Assembly (NCBI GenBank): GCA_041395865.1
Contig: JAWKZQ010000005.1
Location: 1-64,000 of the forward strand
Origin: IMCC2047 sp041395865
Lineage (GTDB): Bacteria > Pseudomonadota > Gammaproteobacteria > Pseudomonadales > IMCC2047
DNA: 64,000 bases
Direction of reading: 5' to 3'
The translations under genes and the position numbers were made by a program. Shown here piece after piece: positions 8,970-18,033 of the stretch. The notes below the pieces were generated by a model that made no database searches, had not been told where the DNA came from, and saw only the letters and a list, made by a program, of their open reading frames with translations. How positions within the stretch are numbered: position 1 is the first letter of the stretch; each line of letters starts with the position of its first letter.

Positions 8970-9851
8970 TTATGTGTGTTTAGTGCCTACTAAACGCACC
9001 CAGCCATCAAGCTCGGCAACCGGTTCAAAATCAAAACGCTCGCGGTAGGCGTTCATGACCATCTGGGACTGGCTGCTGAGGATGCCTGAGAGGACAAGCT
9101 GGCCACCGGGTCTTACCCGCGCACCAATGGCTTCGCTGAGCTCAACCAGCGGGCCTGCCAGGATATTGGCGATCACTGTTTGCGCCTGTTGGTCGGGCGC
9201 TGCGGTTGGCAGGAATACCTGGTAGCGGTTTTCGCCAATTCCGTTCTGCTCGGCATTCTGGCGTGTTGCTATTAACGCCTGGGGGTCGATATCGATACCC
9301 AGCATGGATTCTGCGCCCAGCAAAAGGGCGGCGATCCCAAGGACGCCGGAGCCGCAACCGTAATCAATAACCACTTGATCCTTGGGTGGGTTTGCATCGA
9401 GCCACTGAAGGCAAAGGGCTGTGGTGGCATGGGTGCCGGTGCCAAAGGCCAGTCCTGGGTCGAGCATCAGGTTTACGGCATCAGGCTGAGGCGGTTTTGT
9501 CCAGCTGGGGCAAATCCAAAGGCGTGTGCCGAATTGCATGGGTTGAAACTGGTCCATCCACTCGCGAATCCAATCCTTGTCTTCCAATATTTCTGTGCGG
9601 TGTTTGGGTAACGTATCGCCAAAGGTGCTTTCGAGTTGTGCAACGACTGAATCCATTGGCGCGTCGGCAGGAAAAAGCCCGACCAGTCGCACCGCATCCC
9701 AGATAGGTGTTTCGCCGGGACCTGGCTCCAATAGCGGTTGGTCGCCTGCGTCTACAAAAGTGACAGATAACGCGCCAAGCTCCAGTAGAGCGTCTTCCAA
9801 TGCTTCACATTGGTCGCGTGAAGTTTCGAGGATAATTTGAATCCAGTGCAT
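8970..9851 (-). CDS. prmA: Ribosomal protein L11 methyltransferase
   Basis: SAM-dependent methyltransferase that trimethylates ribosomal protein L11. The 293-residue length and the two-part layout (N-terminal L11-binding domain, C-terminal Rossmann fold) are standard. The SAM motif is VIDYGCGSGVLGIAAL (about residues 161-176); LDPGLAFGTGTHATT precedes it and ANILAGPL is the post-motif typical of PrmA. It lies between accC and the DUF3426 gene on the same strand. Confidence 0.95.
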   Translation of the reverse strand: MHWIQIILETSRDQCEALEDALLELGALSVTFVDAGDQPLLEPGPGETPIWDAVRLVGLFPADAPMDSVVAQLESTFGDTLPKHRTEILEDKDWIREWMDQFQPMQFGTRLWICPSWTKPPQPDAVNLMLDPGLAFGTGTHATTALCLQWLDANPPKDQVVIDYGCGSGVLGIAALLLGAESMLGIDIDPQALIATRQNAEQNGIGENRYQVFLPTAAPDQQAQTVIANILAGPLVELSEAIGARVRPGGQLVLSGILSSQSQMVMNAYRERFDFEPVAELDGWVRLVGTKHT

Positions 9852-9913
9852 TTTGATTGCCTATAAACAGACAGGGCAGCCGTTGGCTGCCCTGAGGAAA
9901 AACGCTGGGGCGA

Positions 9914-11254
9914 TTACAGCCCCAGTTTCTTCTCGAGATAGTGGATGTTGGTGCCACCATCCTGGAAGTGAGAATCATCCATGATCAGCTTCTGCAGTGC
10001 AATGTTTGTGCTGATGCCATCGATAATCATCTCCTCCAGCGCGTTACGCATTCTCAAGATCGCCAGTTCGCGGGTTTCCGCGAAGGAAATCAGCTTGCCG
10101 ATCATTGAATCGTAATAGGGAGGAACCTTGTAACCGCTGTAGATGTGAGAATCGACGCGAATACCGGTGCCGCCTGGCATATGGACCATATTGATCGTGC
10201 CGGGCGAAGGCAGGAAGGTTTTAGGGTCTTCGGCGTTGATGCGACACTCAATGGAGTGGCCGTGGAACTTGATGTCATCCTGGGTTACGCTCAGTTTTTC
10301 GCCACCGGCGATACGCAGCTGCTCCTTGATGATGTCAAAACCGGTAACCATTTCTGAAACCGGGTGCTCCACCTGAACGCGGGTGTTCATTTCAATGAAG
10401 TAGAAACGTCCGTCCTCGTAGAGGAATTCGAAGGTGCCTGCGCCGCGATAGCCGATGTTGATACAGGCGTCCACACAGGACTTGAAGACCTGCTGGCGAG
10501 CCTCTTCGTCAACGCCCGGTGCAGGCGCTTCCTCGACAACCTTTTGGTGGCGGCGCTGCATGGAGCAATCGCGGTCACCCAGGTGAATAGCGTTGCCCTG
10601 TCCGTCAGCAATGACCTGAACTTCCACGTGGCGTGGGTTTTCGAGGAATTTTTCCAGGTAAACGGTATCGTCGCCGAAGGCGGCTTTCGCTTCAGCCTGG
10701 GTAATATGCTTGGATTTGAGCAGCACCGCTTCCGTATGAACGGTACGCATGCCGCGACCGCCACCACCGGCGGCGGCTTTGATGATGACCGGATAGCCGA
10801 TTTCGCGGGCGATGCGCAGGGTGCGCTCGTCGTCATCGGTCAGCGGGCCGTTTGAGCCGGGAACCGTGGGGACGTTGGCCTTGATCATGGCCTTAATGGC
10901 TTCCACCTTGTCGCCCATCATACGGATGGTATCGGCTTTAGGGCCTACGAAGGTAAAGCCGCTGGTTTCAACCCGCTCGGCGAAGTCGGCATTTTCTGCC
11001 AGGAAGCCGTACCCGGGGTGAATAGCGCTGGCATCCGTGACTTCAGCGGCACTGATGATCGCAGGAATGTTCAGGTAACTTCCACTGGACGGGTTGGGGC
11101 CGATACAGACCGTTTCGTCAGCCAGGCGAACGTGCAGCAGATCCGCGTCGGCAATGGAGTGAACGGCAACGGTTTTGATGCCCAGCTCTTTACAGGCGCG
11201 CAAAATACGCAGCGCAATCTCGCCACGGTTCGCAATGAGAACTTTGTCTAGCAT
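9914..11254 (-). CDS. accC: Acetyl-CoA carboxylase, biotin carboxylase subunit
   Basis: Carboxylates the biotin on AccB with ATP and bicarbonate, the first half-reaction of malonyl-CoA formation for fatty acid synthesis. Visible features: N-terminal KVLIANRGEIALR, the ATP-grasp glycine loop AAAGGGGRGMR, EKFLENPRHVEVQ, and the active-site region IEMNTRVQVEHPVSE. Length is 446, as expected. The start is 26 bases downstream of the accB stop, the usual accBC arrangement. Confidence 0.97.
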   Translation of the reverse strand: MLDKVLIANRGEIALRILRACKELGIKTVAVHSIADADLLHVRLADETVCIGPNPSSGSYLNIPAIISAAEVTDASAIHPGYGFLAENADFAERVETSGFTFVGPKADTIRMMGDKVEAIKAMIKANVPTVPGSNGPLTDDDERTLRIAREIGYPVIIKAAAGGGGRGMRTVHTEAVLLKSKHITQAEAKAAFGDDTVYLEKFLENPRHVEVQVIADGQGNAIHLGDRDCSMQRRHQKVVEEAPAPGVDEEARQQVFKSCVDACINIGYRGAGTFEFLYEDGRFYFIEMNTRVQVEHPVSEMVTGFDIIKEQLRIAGGEKLSVTQDDIKFHGHSIECRINAEDPKTFLPSPGTINMVHMPGGTGIRVDSHIYSGYKVPPYYDSMIGKLISFAETRELAILRMRNALEEMIIDGISTNIALQKLIMDDSHFQDGGTNIHYLEKKLGL

Positions 11255-11280
11255 GTGATGATAACCTCTGTATGGGTGGA

Positions 11281-11742
11281 TTAACCGATAACAACCAGAG
11301 GCTGATCGAATTCAACTGGCTCGCCATCCTCTACCAGGATGGCTTTGATAACGCCGCTCTTGTCGGCTTCGATCTGGTTCATCATTTTCATGGCTTCTAC
11401 GATACACACAGTATCGCCTGCAGAAACGGTTTGGCCAACTTCTGCGAAAGGCGCTGCGCCGGGTGCGGGTGAGCGGTAGAAGGTGCCCACCATCGGTGAG
11501 TTTACGGTATGGCCGGCAGGTGTTGATGGCGCTGCTTCTGCAGGAGCGCTTTCGGCCGCTGGGGCTGGTGCGGGGGCAGCAGCTGGAGCGATTGGGGCCG
11601 GTGCGTAAACGGGTGCAATAGCGTTGGCAACACCGGAGCGACGGCTGATGCGAACGGACTCTTCACCTTCGCTGATCTCGATTTCTTCTACATCTGATTC
11701 TTCGATGAGCTCGATCAGCTTTTTGATTTTGCGTATATCCAT
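11281..11742 (-). CDS. accB: Biotin carboxyl carrier protein of acetyl-CoA carboxylase
   Basis: Carries biotin between AccC and the carboxyltransferase AccAD. The biotinylated Lys is in the invariant EAMKMMNQI near residue 119. An Ala/Pro-rich flexible linker (about residues 45-75) separates the N-terminal domain from the biotinyl domain, as in E. coli. Length is 153. It is followed by accC and preceded by aroQ with an 18-base gap; the aroQ-accB-accC order is conserved in many proteobacteria. Confidence 0.97.
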   Translation of the reverse strand: MDIRKIKKLIELIEESDVEEIEISEGEESVRISRRSGVANAIAPVYAPAPIAPAAAPAPAPAAESAPAEAAPSTPAGHTVNSPMVGTFYRSPAPGAAPFAEVGQTVSAGDTVCIVEAMKMMNQIEADKSGVIKAILVEDGEPVEFDQPLVVIG

Positions 11743-11760
11743 GACCTTGTCTCTTGTTAG

Positions 11761-12207
11761 TTATGCATTAATTTGAAGTTGTTTAATGGCCGCCTGCAGG
11801 GCAAGTTCGTAACCTTGGGTGCCGAGCCCGCAGATAACGCCCTGGGCAATATCTGAAAAGTAAGAGTGGCTGCGGAATTCCTCACGTTGGTGCACATTGG
11901 AAATGTGGACTTCAATAAAAGGGATGTTCACGCCCAGCAGTGCATCGCGCAGGGCAACGCTGCTGTGGGTAAAGGCAGCCGGGTTGAAAATAATGAAGTT
12001 GACGCCCTCATTGCGAGCATCGTGGATTCGGTCAATCAGCTCATATTCGGCATTGCTTTGTAGCGTTAGCAGGTGATGACCTGCTTCCAGCGCCTGTTTG
12101 GAAAGTTGCTGATTGATGTCGTCGAGGGTGGTTGCGCCGTAGATTTCTGGCTCGCGAGTTCCCAGCAGGTTCAGGTTCGGTCCGTTCAGTACCAGGATTG
12201 TCGCCAT
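11761..12207 (-). CDS. aroQ: Type II 3-dehydroquinate dehydratase
   Basis: Third step of the shikimate pathway. Family motifs: NGPNLNLLGTREPEIYG with the catalytic Tyr, the Asn-containing FNPAAFTHSSVALRDAL, EVHISN and REEFRSHSY. I start at the ATG at 12207, which gives the standard N-terminus (ATILVLNGPN). An upstream in-frame ATG at 12234 would add nine non-conserved residues, and neither start has a strong ribosome binding site. It is the probable first gene of the aroQ-accB-accC group. Confidence 0.94.
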   Translation of the reverse strand: MATILVLNGPNLNLLGTREPEIYGATTLDDINQQLSKQALEAGHHLLTLQSNAEYELIDRIHDARNEGVNFIIFNPAAFTHSSVALRDALLGVNIPFIEVHISNVHQREEFRSHSYFSDIAQGVICGLGTQGYELALQAAIKQLQINA

Positions 12208-12314
12208 ATCGGCTGCTTTGCCCCCATTTTGCATACGATTGGTGTAAAACTTACCTTGCAGTCAAGTTTTGCGTATTTTGCCTGCATTTTTGGTGTTTTT
12301 AAAGGTATTTAGCA

Positions 12315-12343
12315 CAAATATTGTATTTTGCGGCCTTTGTCAA
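12315..12343 (-). promoter_or_regulatory. Possible promoter of aroQ-accBC
   Basis: On the minus strand a perfect TTGACA (plus 12338-12343) is followed after 17 bases by TATTTG (plus 12315-12320). The -35 match is full but the -10 match is weak, so this is tentative. It lies in the 155-base gap between the dsbD stop and aroQ. Confidence 0.35.
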
Positions 12344-12362
12344 AGTGACATGGTTGCGCAGT

Positions 12363-14270
12363 TTAATCGGCTAATATGTCAGTTTCTTTAACACCGTCGT
12401 TGAGTAATTCCGACAAGTGGATCTGCAACGGCTGGGCTGCAATCTCGCCCTGAGTCCTGTGGCCGCGCAGCTCCTGCTGGCCCTCGAAAAACAGCAGGCT
12501 GGGCGGTCCGAAGAGTCCGAAATGCTTCAGCAAGGCCTGGTGCTCTGCGGTACCCTTGGTGATGTCGGCGCGAAGAAGGGTCAATTGTTGCAGGCGTTTA
12601 CTGACTTCCGGCTGAGGAAAAACCTCCTGCTCGAGAATCAGGCAGGATACGCACCAGTCAGCGTATAAATCGAGCATGGCCTTTTGACCCGGTGGCAGGG
12701 ATGCAAGAGCGCTTTGCAGCTCGGCCAGGTTGTTGACGTTCTGAAACGCCAGCTCGACTACCGGTCCCTTCAACAGCTTAAAAGGCGTAAAAGGGTTGTA
12801 GTGGCCATGGCTGGCATTGAAAACCAACAGGCCGTTGAGCAGCATCAGGGCCAGGCCTGCTGCGGGTAATACCTTCCTGTGGCTGCGAAATAGCTTTAGC
12901 ACACCCAGGTGTAAGGCATAACCGGTTAGCAGGCTGACCCACAGGATGACCGAGAGCAGCGGCGGGGTAATACGGTCCAGCATCCAGATCGCCAGGCCCA
13001 GCAGAAGGACTCCGAAAAAAATTTTAACCTCATGCATCCAGGGGCCGCTCCTGGGCAGTAACTGGCCGCCAAAGGTGCCAATCAATAAGAGCGGTAACCC
13101 CATGCCAAGCCCCAGCGAAAGCAGGGCTGTTCCGCCCAGTGCGGGGTCGCCAGTGCTGCTGATAAAAATAAGCGTGCCAGCCAGCGGCGCTGTTACGCAG
13201 GGAGATACGATCAGTGTTGAGATGATGCCTATGACGGCAACGCCGGCATAGGTGCCGCCGCGCTGGCCGTGGCTGATTTCGTGCAGGCGGCTTTGTAAAC
13301 CGGCTGGCAGGCGCAATTCGTAGAGTCCCAGCATGGCGAGAGCAAAGGCAACGAAGAGGGCGGCAATGGTGATGATAACGAGTGGCGACTGCAGGTGAAA
13401 CTGCAGGTTGAGGCCGGCGCCGAAGTAGCCGGTCAGCGTGCCTGCCAAGGCGTAGGTGCCGGCCATTGCCAACACATAGGTGAGCGATAGGGAAAAAGCG
13501 CGAAGCCGGGTGGGTGTTTGTGATTGCCCCAGCACAATGCTGGAGACAATGGGAATCATTGGTAGCACGCAGGGTGTGAACGTGAGCGCCAGGCCGGCAA
13601 GGAAAAAGATGCCGATGATGCTGGCAATGCCTGCCGTGGACAAAATGCGGGTGAAGTCGTTTTGCCCGGCGGCGGATGGGGGTGGCGTTTGGGTTATTGC
13701 CTGTGGTGGCGTGGCGGAGAGAACCACCGTTTGGTTATAGCGTTCCAGGTACAGGGTCTGCGGTGGGTAGCAAAGCCCGGCGTCGGCGCAACCCTGATAG
13801 TTTATCTGGAGGGCGCGATTATCCCGGGTTGCCTCGAGCGGCAGCTCCAGGCTAACCTGATCATAAAAGACTTCAACATCGCCAAAATATTCGTCATGTT
13901 TGGCTTTGCCCGGGGGGATTTCGGTTGTAACCGGTGAGTTGTCCGAAGTCGTTTTGACGGCAAAGCGGTGGCGGTACAGATAATAGCCGGGGGCTATCTG
14001 CCAATTGAGTGAAATGGTCTGTTGCCGGTCGTTTTGCGGGTTTGTCGTGATCCAGGCGTTGGCTTGAAAGGCTTCGTCAACAGGGAGAAAGTCCGGTGTT
14101 TCGCCGAGACTGCTGTTCAGTGTGTTTGAGCCGGGTGCCAAAAGGGCATTTGTGGGGTTATCTTGAACGGGGGTTGCCAGCCCGCCTGACGCCATCGCAA
14201 ATTGGCTCAAAGCCAGTATAATCGTGAGGCAGTAGCACAGGTGTTTGAAAGCGCGTAGCAGCATCGGCAT
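12363..14270 (-). CDS. dsbD: Thiol:disulfide interchange protein DsbD
   Basis: Moves reducing power from cytoplasmic thioredoxin across the inner membrane to periplasmic DsbC, DsbG and CcmG. All three modules are present: signal peptide plus alpha domain with the Cys pair in QGCADAGLCYPPQ, the eight-helix beta domain with its two membrane Cys (TPCVLPM and SPCVTAP), and a C-terminal thioredoxin-like gamma domain with DWCVSCLILE. Length is 635. The ATG at 14270 is preferred over a TTG one codon upstream. It is divergent from the PCuAC gene. Confidence 0.95.
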   Translation of the reverse strand: MPMLLRAFKHLCYCLTIILALSQFAMASGGLATPVQDNPTNALLAPGSNTLNSSLGETPDFLPVDEAFQANAWITTNPQNDRQQTISLNWQIAPGYYLYRHRFAVKTTSDNSPVTTEIPPGKAKHDEYFGDVEVFYDQVSLELPLEATRDNRALQINYQGCADAGLCYPPQTLYLERYNQTVVLSATPPQAITQTPPPSAAGQNDFTRILSTAGIASIIGIFFLAGLALTFTPCVLPMIPIVSSIVLGQSQTPTRLRAFSLSLTYVLAMAGTYALAGTLTGYFGAGLNLQFHLQSPLVIITIAALFVAFALAMLGLYELRLPAGLQSRLHEISHGQRGGTYAGVAVIGIISTLIVSPCVTAPLAGTLIFISSTGDPALGGTALLSLGLGMGLPLLLIGTFGGQLLPRSGPWMHEVKIFFGVLLLGLAIWMLDRITPPLLSVILWVSLLTGYALHLGVLKLFRSHRKVLPAAGLALMLLNGLLVFNASHGHYNPFTPFKLLKGPVVELAFQNVNNLAELQSALASLPPGQKAMLDLYADWCVSCLILEQEVFPQPEVSKRLQQLTLLRADITKGTAEHQALLKHFGLFGPPSLLFFEGQQELRGHRTQGEIAAQPLQIHLSELLNDGVKETDILAD

Positions 14271-14397
14271 CAAGGTTGTGGTGTTGCAGAAAGTATGGCT
14301 ATGACAGCGCGCAATATAATCGGTTCGTGATAGTTTGTCTGTGATTTAATTCTTTTTCCTGCACTTTGTTGAATTTTAGTGCTTTTTGGAGGTGAAG

Positions 14398-14862
14398 ATG
14401 AGCTATAGACATAACGGTTGTTCGTTGCTGTTACTGTTGTGCGTGCTGTTGCCCGTGACGACAAATGCGGGCGAACTGGTTGTGAGCCAGGGCTATGTCC
14501 GGGCAACGCCGCCCGGCGTCTCAAGTTCGGCGGCCTATTTGACACTGCTCAACGAATCAGGCAAACGACGCGTGCTAGTGGCGGTGACATCGGATCGTGC
14601 CAAGCAGGTGATGATGCATCAAAACCAATGGCAGGGTGATATGATGCAGATGCGACATGTGTCGCAGTTGGAAATTGCGCCCGGAGCGCATTTTGATTTT
14701 GAGCCCGGCGGGTATCACCTGATGCTAACCGGGTTGGCTCAACCCCTGGTTGCGGGAGAGCGGGTTTTACTTAAATTTGCCTTTCAGCGGGGCGATACCT
14801 ACGAGGTGAGTTTGCCAGTGCTGGACGTTGGTGCTGCAATGGATATGAAAGGTCAACATTAA
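14398..14862 (+). CDS. PCuAC family periplasmic copper chaperone
   Basis: Periplasmic Cu(I)-binding protein of the PCuAC (DUF461) family, which delivers copper to cytochrome oxidase in relatives. It has a signal peptide (hydrophobic residues 7-20, cleavage probably after TNA). The His/Met copper motif is spread over MMHQNQWQGDMMQMRH and YHLML. The start at 14398 is set by a strong GGAGGTGAAG directly before the ATG. A TATAAT lies at 14315-14320 but without a good -35. It is divergent from dsbD; the DUF2333 gene follows after 19 bases. Confidence 0.88.
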   Translation: MSYRHNGCSLLLLLCVLLPVTTNAGELVVSQGYVRATPPGVSSSAAYLTLLNESGKRRVLVAVTSDRAKQVMMHQNQWQGDMMQMRHVSQLEIAPGAHFDFEPGGYHLMLTGLAQPLVAGERVLLKFAFQRGDTYEVSLPVLDVGAAMDMKGQH

Positions 14863-14881
14863 TAATGGAGTCAGGTAAATA

Positions 14882-15859
14882 ATGCGGTTAATAACGGGAG
14901 CAGTGATAGGGTTAGTGGTGCTTGTCTTTGCGGGTGTTGCGCTCTATTGGAGTGATGAGCCTGACCGGTTTGATGTGCGGGAGCGGGCGCGAGCCAACGC
15001 AGAGGCAAATGGTGAACAGGTTGTCGTGGGGTATACCACCACCAATACGCTGATTGAGGTGGCCTCCACGTTACTGGAAAAAAAGGGCGGGTATATCTCC
15101 AATGACATCATGCCGCCCGGGGTCATGCTGGACAATATTTCCAACTGGGAGTTTGGCGTACTGGTTCAGGTGCGCGATCTGGCGCGGGCATTGCGTAAGG
15201 ATTTTAGCCGTTCGCAATCCCAGTCCCGTGAAGATCCGGATTTGGCGCTTGCCGAGCCGGAGCTGCACTTTGATAGCCAGAGCTGGATGTTCCCGTCCTC
15301 CGAGCACGAATATGAAACCGGGCTGGCTTCCCTGCGCCGTTATCAGGAGCGGCTGGCGGATTCGGCATCCGGTGACGCGCAGTTTTACGCCCGTGCCGAT
15401 AACCTGCGCAATTGGTTTGCTGATATCGAAACCCGCCTTGGCAGCTTATCCCAGCGTTTGAGCGCCAGTGTCGGTTCGCGTCGCCTGAATACCGATCTTG
15501 CCGGCGATAGTGTGGCAGAACAGTCTACGCCAACGGGCGAGGAGTTAACGGTTAAAACGCCCTGGAGTGAAATTGACGATGTGTTCTACGAGGCACGCGG
15601 AACTACTTGGGCCCTGTTGCATATGTTGAAAGCGGTGGAGGTCGACTTTGCCCAGACGCTGCAGCGCAAGAATGCGCTGGTGAGCTTGCGTCAAATTATC
15701 CGGGAGCTGGAAGGCACCCAACAGGATCTGAGCAGCCCGGTTATCCTGAACGGCAGCGGTTTCGGGCTTTTTGCCAACCATTCGTTGGTGATGGCATCCT
15801 ATATCGCCCGTGCAAATGCGGCGATGATTGATCTACGCGAGTTGTTGGCGCAGGGCTAG
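14882..15859 (+). CDS. DUF2333 family membrane-anchored protein
   Basis: A 325-residue protein with one N-terminal transmembrane helix (residues 5-22) and a long mainly helical domain outside. Conserved-looking stretches are the GYTTTNTLIEVASTLLEKKGGY region and PPGVMLDNISNWEFGVL, characteristic of DUF2333, whose function is not known. It follows the PCuAC gene after 19 bases with GGAG as ribosome binding site, so the two may be cotranscribed, although no functional link is visible. A strong terminator follows. Confidence 0.82.
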   Translation: MRLITGAVIGLVVLVFAGVALYWSDEPDRFDVRERARANAEANGEQVVVGYTTTNTLIEVASTLLEKKGGYISNDIMPPGVMLDNISNWEFGVLVQVRDLARALRKDFSRSQSQSREDPDLALAEPELHFDSQSWMFPSSEHEYETGLASLRRYQERLADSASGDAQFYARADNLRNWFADIETRLGSLSQRLSASVGSRRLNTDLAGDSVAEQSTPTGEELTVKTPWSEIDDVFYEARGTTWALLHMLKAVEVDFAQTLQRKNALVSLRQIIRELEGTQQDLSSPVILNGSGFGLFANHSLVMASYIARANAAMIDLRELLAQG

Positions 15860-15877
15860 AGCACCTTAGACCAGAAT

Positions 15878-15908
15878 AAAAAAGGGCTGCGGTTGCAGCC
15901 CTTTTTTT
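15878..15908. terminator. Rho-independent terminator between DUF2333 gene and ppa
   Basis: AAAGGGCTGC (15881-15890) and GCAGCCCTTT (15895-15904) form a perfect 10-bp stem with a GGTT loop, flanked by A residues on the left and a T run on the right. It can serve both converging genes. Confidence 0.92.
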
Positions 15909-15941
15909 GTGCTCAGCATAGCGAGTTAACGCAAAGCGGCA

Positions 15942-16469
15942 TTAACCTTTGTAGGCGGCAACACCGTCTTCAATGGCTTTACGCGCGGCGGCTGCATCGG
16001 CCCAACCGTCAACCTTAACCCACTTGCCTTCTTCCAGCGTTTTGTAGTTCTCGAAGAAGTGAGTGATCTGGTCAACCAGCAGTTTCGGCAGGTCGCTGAT
16101 TTCCTGAACGTGCTTGTACTCTTTGCTCAGCTTGTCGTGAGGTACGGCAACCAGCTTGGCATCTTCGCCTGCTTCGTCGCTCATGTTCAGGATGCCGATG
16201 GGGCGGCAGCGAATAACGGAACCTGTTACAACCGGGTATGGCGCAACAACCAGAACGTCCAGAGGGTCGCCGTCGTCAGCCAGTGTGTTGTTGATGTAGC
16301 CGTAGTTGGCTGGGTAGAACATAGGGGCCGTCATGAAACGGTCAACGAAAACGGCATCGTAGTCTTTTTCAATTTCGTATTTAACCGGGCTGCTTTCGGC
16401 AGGAATTTCAACGATCACGTAAATGTCGTTAGGGATTTCCTTGCCTGCTGGAACGCTGTTAAAGCTCAT
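15942..16469 (-). CDS. ppa: Soluble inorganic pyrophosphatase, family I
   Basis: Hydrolyses pyrophosphate to phosphate. The metal-binding signature is visible as DDGDPLDVLVV (about residues 65-75), with FVDRFMTAPMFYPANYGY before it. Length is 175, as in bacterial hexameric enzymes. It lies just downstream of a probable PPi-dependent phosphofructokinase on the same strand but has its own promoter in the 142-base gap. Confidence 0.96.
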   Translation of the reverse strand: MSFNSVPAGKEIPNDIYVIVEIPAESSPVKYEIEKDYDAVFVDRFMTAPMFYPANYGYINNTLADDGDPLDVLVVAPYPVVTGSVIRCRPIGILNMSDEAGEDAKLVAVPHDKLSKEYKHVQEISDLPKLLVDQITHFFENYKTLEEGKWVKVDGWADAAAARKAIEDGVAAYKG

Positions 16470-16547
16470 GATGATTTTCCTGATAATGGGTTGAGAATAG
16501 CATTGAGGTCATCCGAGGGTTGCCACGAATGACCGCAGAAAATTTGT

Positions 16548-16585
16548 GGCCGCGCATTATAAGACCTTGCGCGGCCAAATGCCAA
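16548..16585 (-). promoter_or_regulatory. Promoter of ppa overlapped by a 9-bp inverted repeat
   Basis: On the minus strand TTGGCA (plus 16580-16585) and TATAAT (plus 16556-16561) are 18 bases apart, matching a sigma-70 promoter at 5 of 6 and 6 of 6 positions. GGCCGCGCA (16548-16556) and TGCGCGGCC (16568-16576) form a perfect inverted repeat across the -10 box and spacer. The repeat could be an operator or the pfk 3' hairpin. Confidence 0.7.
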
Positions 16586-16611
16586 TTTGCCGCTGAAAAC
16601 AGACGCTTGCG

Positions 16612-17874
16612 CTATTTGGACGGTTCAAAGGCGGGCAGTTTTTTCTCTGCCAGCTGGTTCTTCAGTTTTACGTACTGCGGTAAACCGTTCTCATAGGGCG
16701 GGTAGGCTTCGCCCTGGATTAACGGTTGCAGGTAGGTGCGTGCTTCCTCGGTGATGTGGAAACCGTCTTCAGTGATAAAGCTGCGTGGCATCATTTTCTC
16801 AACGTTGGCCACCTCTGAAAGCGGAGCTTCGCCAATGTGCCAGCTGTAAGGTGCATCGGCTTCGCGTACGATAACGGGCATTACGGCGTTTTTGCCTTCA
16901 ATGGCCAGTTCTACGGCAGCTTTGCCTACGGCATAAGCCTGGTCCACGTCCGTTTTGGAGCTGATGTGGCGGGCTGAGCGTTGCAGGTAGTCGGCAATGG
17001 CGTAGTGGTATTTGAGACCTAGCTCATCTTTCACCATGGTGGCCAACGTGGAGGCAACGCCACCCAGCTGGGTGTGGCCGAAGGCATCCTTGCTGCCGGC
17101 ATCGGCAACAAAGGTGCCGTCTTCGTATTGGGCGCCTTCGGAGGCGACAACCACGCAGTAGCCTTTTTCGTCGACTGTTGTCTGTACGCGTTTGAGGAAT
17201 TCGGCTTTATCGAAGGCAATTTCCGGAAACAGGATAATGTGCGGCGGCTCACCGGCTTTTTCGCTGGCCAGACCGCCTGCTGCGGCAATCCAGCCGGCAT
17301 GACGGCCCATCACTTCAATGATGAACACCTTGGTGGAGGTTTCGTACATGGACTCGATGTCCAGGCTGGCCTCACGGGTGGAGACGGCGATGTATTTGGC
17401 GACGGAGCCAAAACCGGGACAGGTGTCGGTGATCGGCAGGTCGTTATCCACGGTTTTGGGCACGCCGATACAGGTGATGGGGAAGCCCATCTTTTCGCTC
17501 AGTTGGGATACCTTGTAAGCCGTATCGGAGGAATCGCCGCCGCCGTTATAGAAGAAGTAGCCGATATCGTGGGCCTTGAAAACCTCTATCAGGCGCTCGT
17601 ATTCGGCGCGGTGGGTTTCCATGTCTTTCAGCTTGTAGCGACAGGAGCCGAAAGCACCGCCGGGCGTGTGCAGCAGCGCGGCGATGTCGGCATCGGATTC
17701 CAGCGACGTGTCGATCAGGTTTTCGTTCAACGCACCTAAAATGCCGTTTGCGCCGGCGTAGACTGTGCCAATTTTGTCGCTGTGCTTGCGCGCTGTTTCA
17801 ATGACGCCACAGGCGGTGGCGTTAATAACGGCGGTGACGCCGCCGGACTGGGCATAAAAGGCATTTTTGGGCAT
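16612..17874 (-). CDS. 6-phosphofructokinase, probably pyrophosphate-dependent
   Basis: Phosphofructokinase superfamily enzyme of 420 residues. Motifs in order: GGGDSSDTAYKVS (about residues 110-122), GVPKTVDNDLP with the Lys typical of PPi-using members, PGFGSVAKY, MGRHAGWIA and the C-terminal half with the QRSARH region. The Lys in PKTVDND and the absence of the ATP-enzyme glycine-rich form suggest use of pyrophosphate, which would make the step reversible. The adjacent soluble pyrophosphatase consumes the same cosubstrate. Phosphoryl donor use is inferred, not shown. Confidence 0.85.
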   Translation of the reverse strand: MPKNAFYAQSGGVTAVINATACGVIETARKHSDKIGTVYAGANGILGALNENLIDTSLESDADIAALLHTPGGAFGSCRYKLKDMETHRAEYERLIEVFKAHDIGYFFYNGGGDSSDTAYKVSQLSEKMGFPITCIGVPKTVDNDLPITDTCPGFGSVAKYIAVSTREASLDIESMYETSTKVFIIEVMGRHAGWIAAAGGLASEKAGEPPHIILFPEIAFDKAEFLKRVQTTVDEKGYCVVVASEGAQYEDGTFVADAGSKDAFGHTQLGGVASTLATMVKDELGLKYHYAIADYLQRSARHISSKTDVDQAYAVGKAAVELAIEGKNAVMPVIVREADAPYSWHIGEAPLSEVANVEKMMPRSFITEDGFHITEEARTYLQPLIQGEAYPPYENGLPQYVKLKNQLAEKKLPAFEPSK

Positions 17875-18033
17875 GGAGAATTACCTGTGATTCAAGGATT
17901 CAAAACAGCTGCGGATAATACTTGATTCTGTGGTTTTATGCATGAATCCGGGGTGTTATGGGCTAAAATTTATTGGGATTTAGGGTTTATCCTCGTCATA
18001 ATGAGCAGCGTTACTGAACAGGTTTAATGATTA

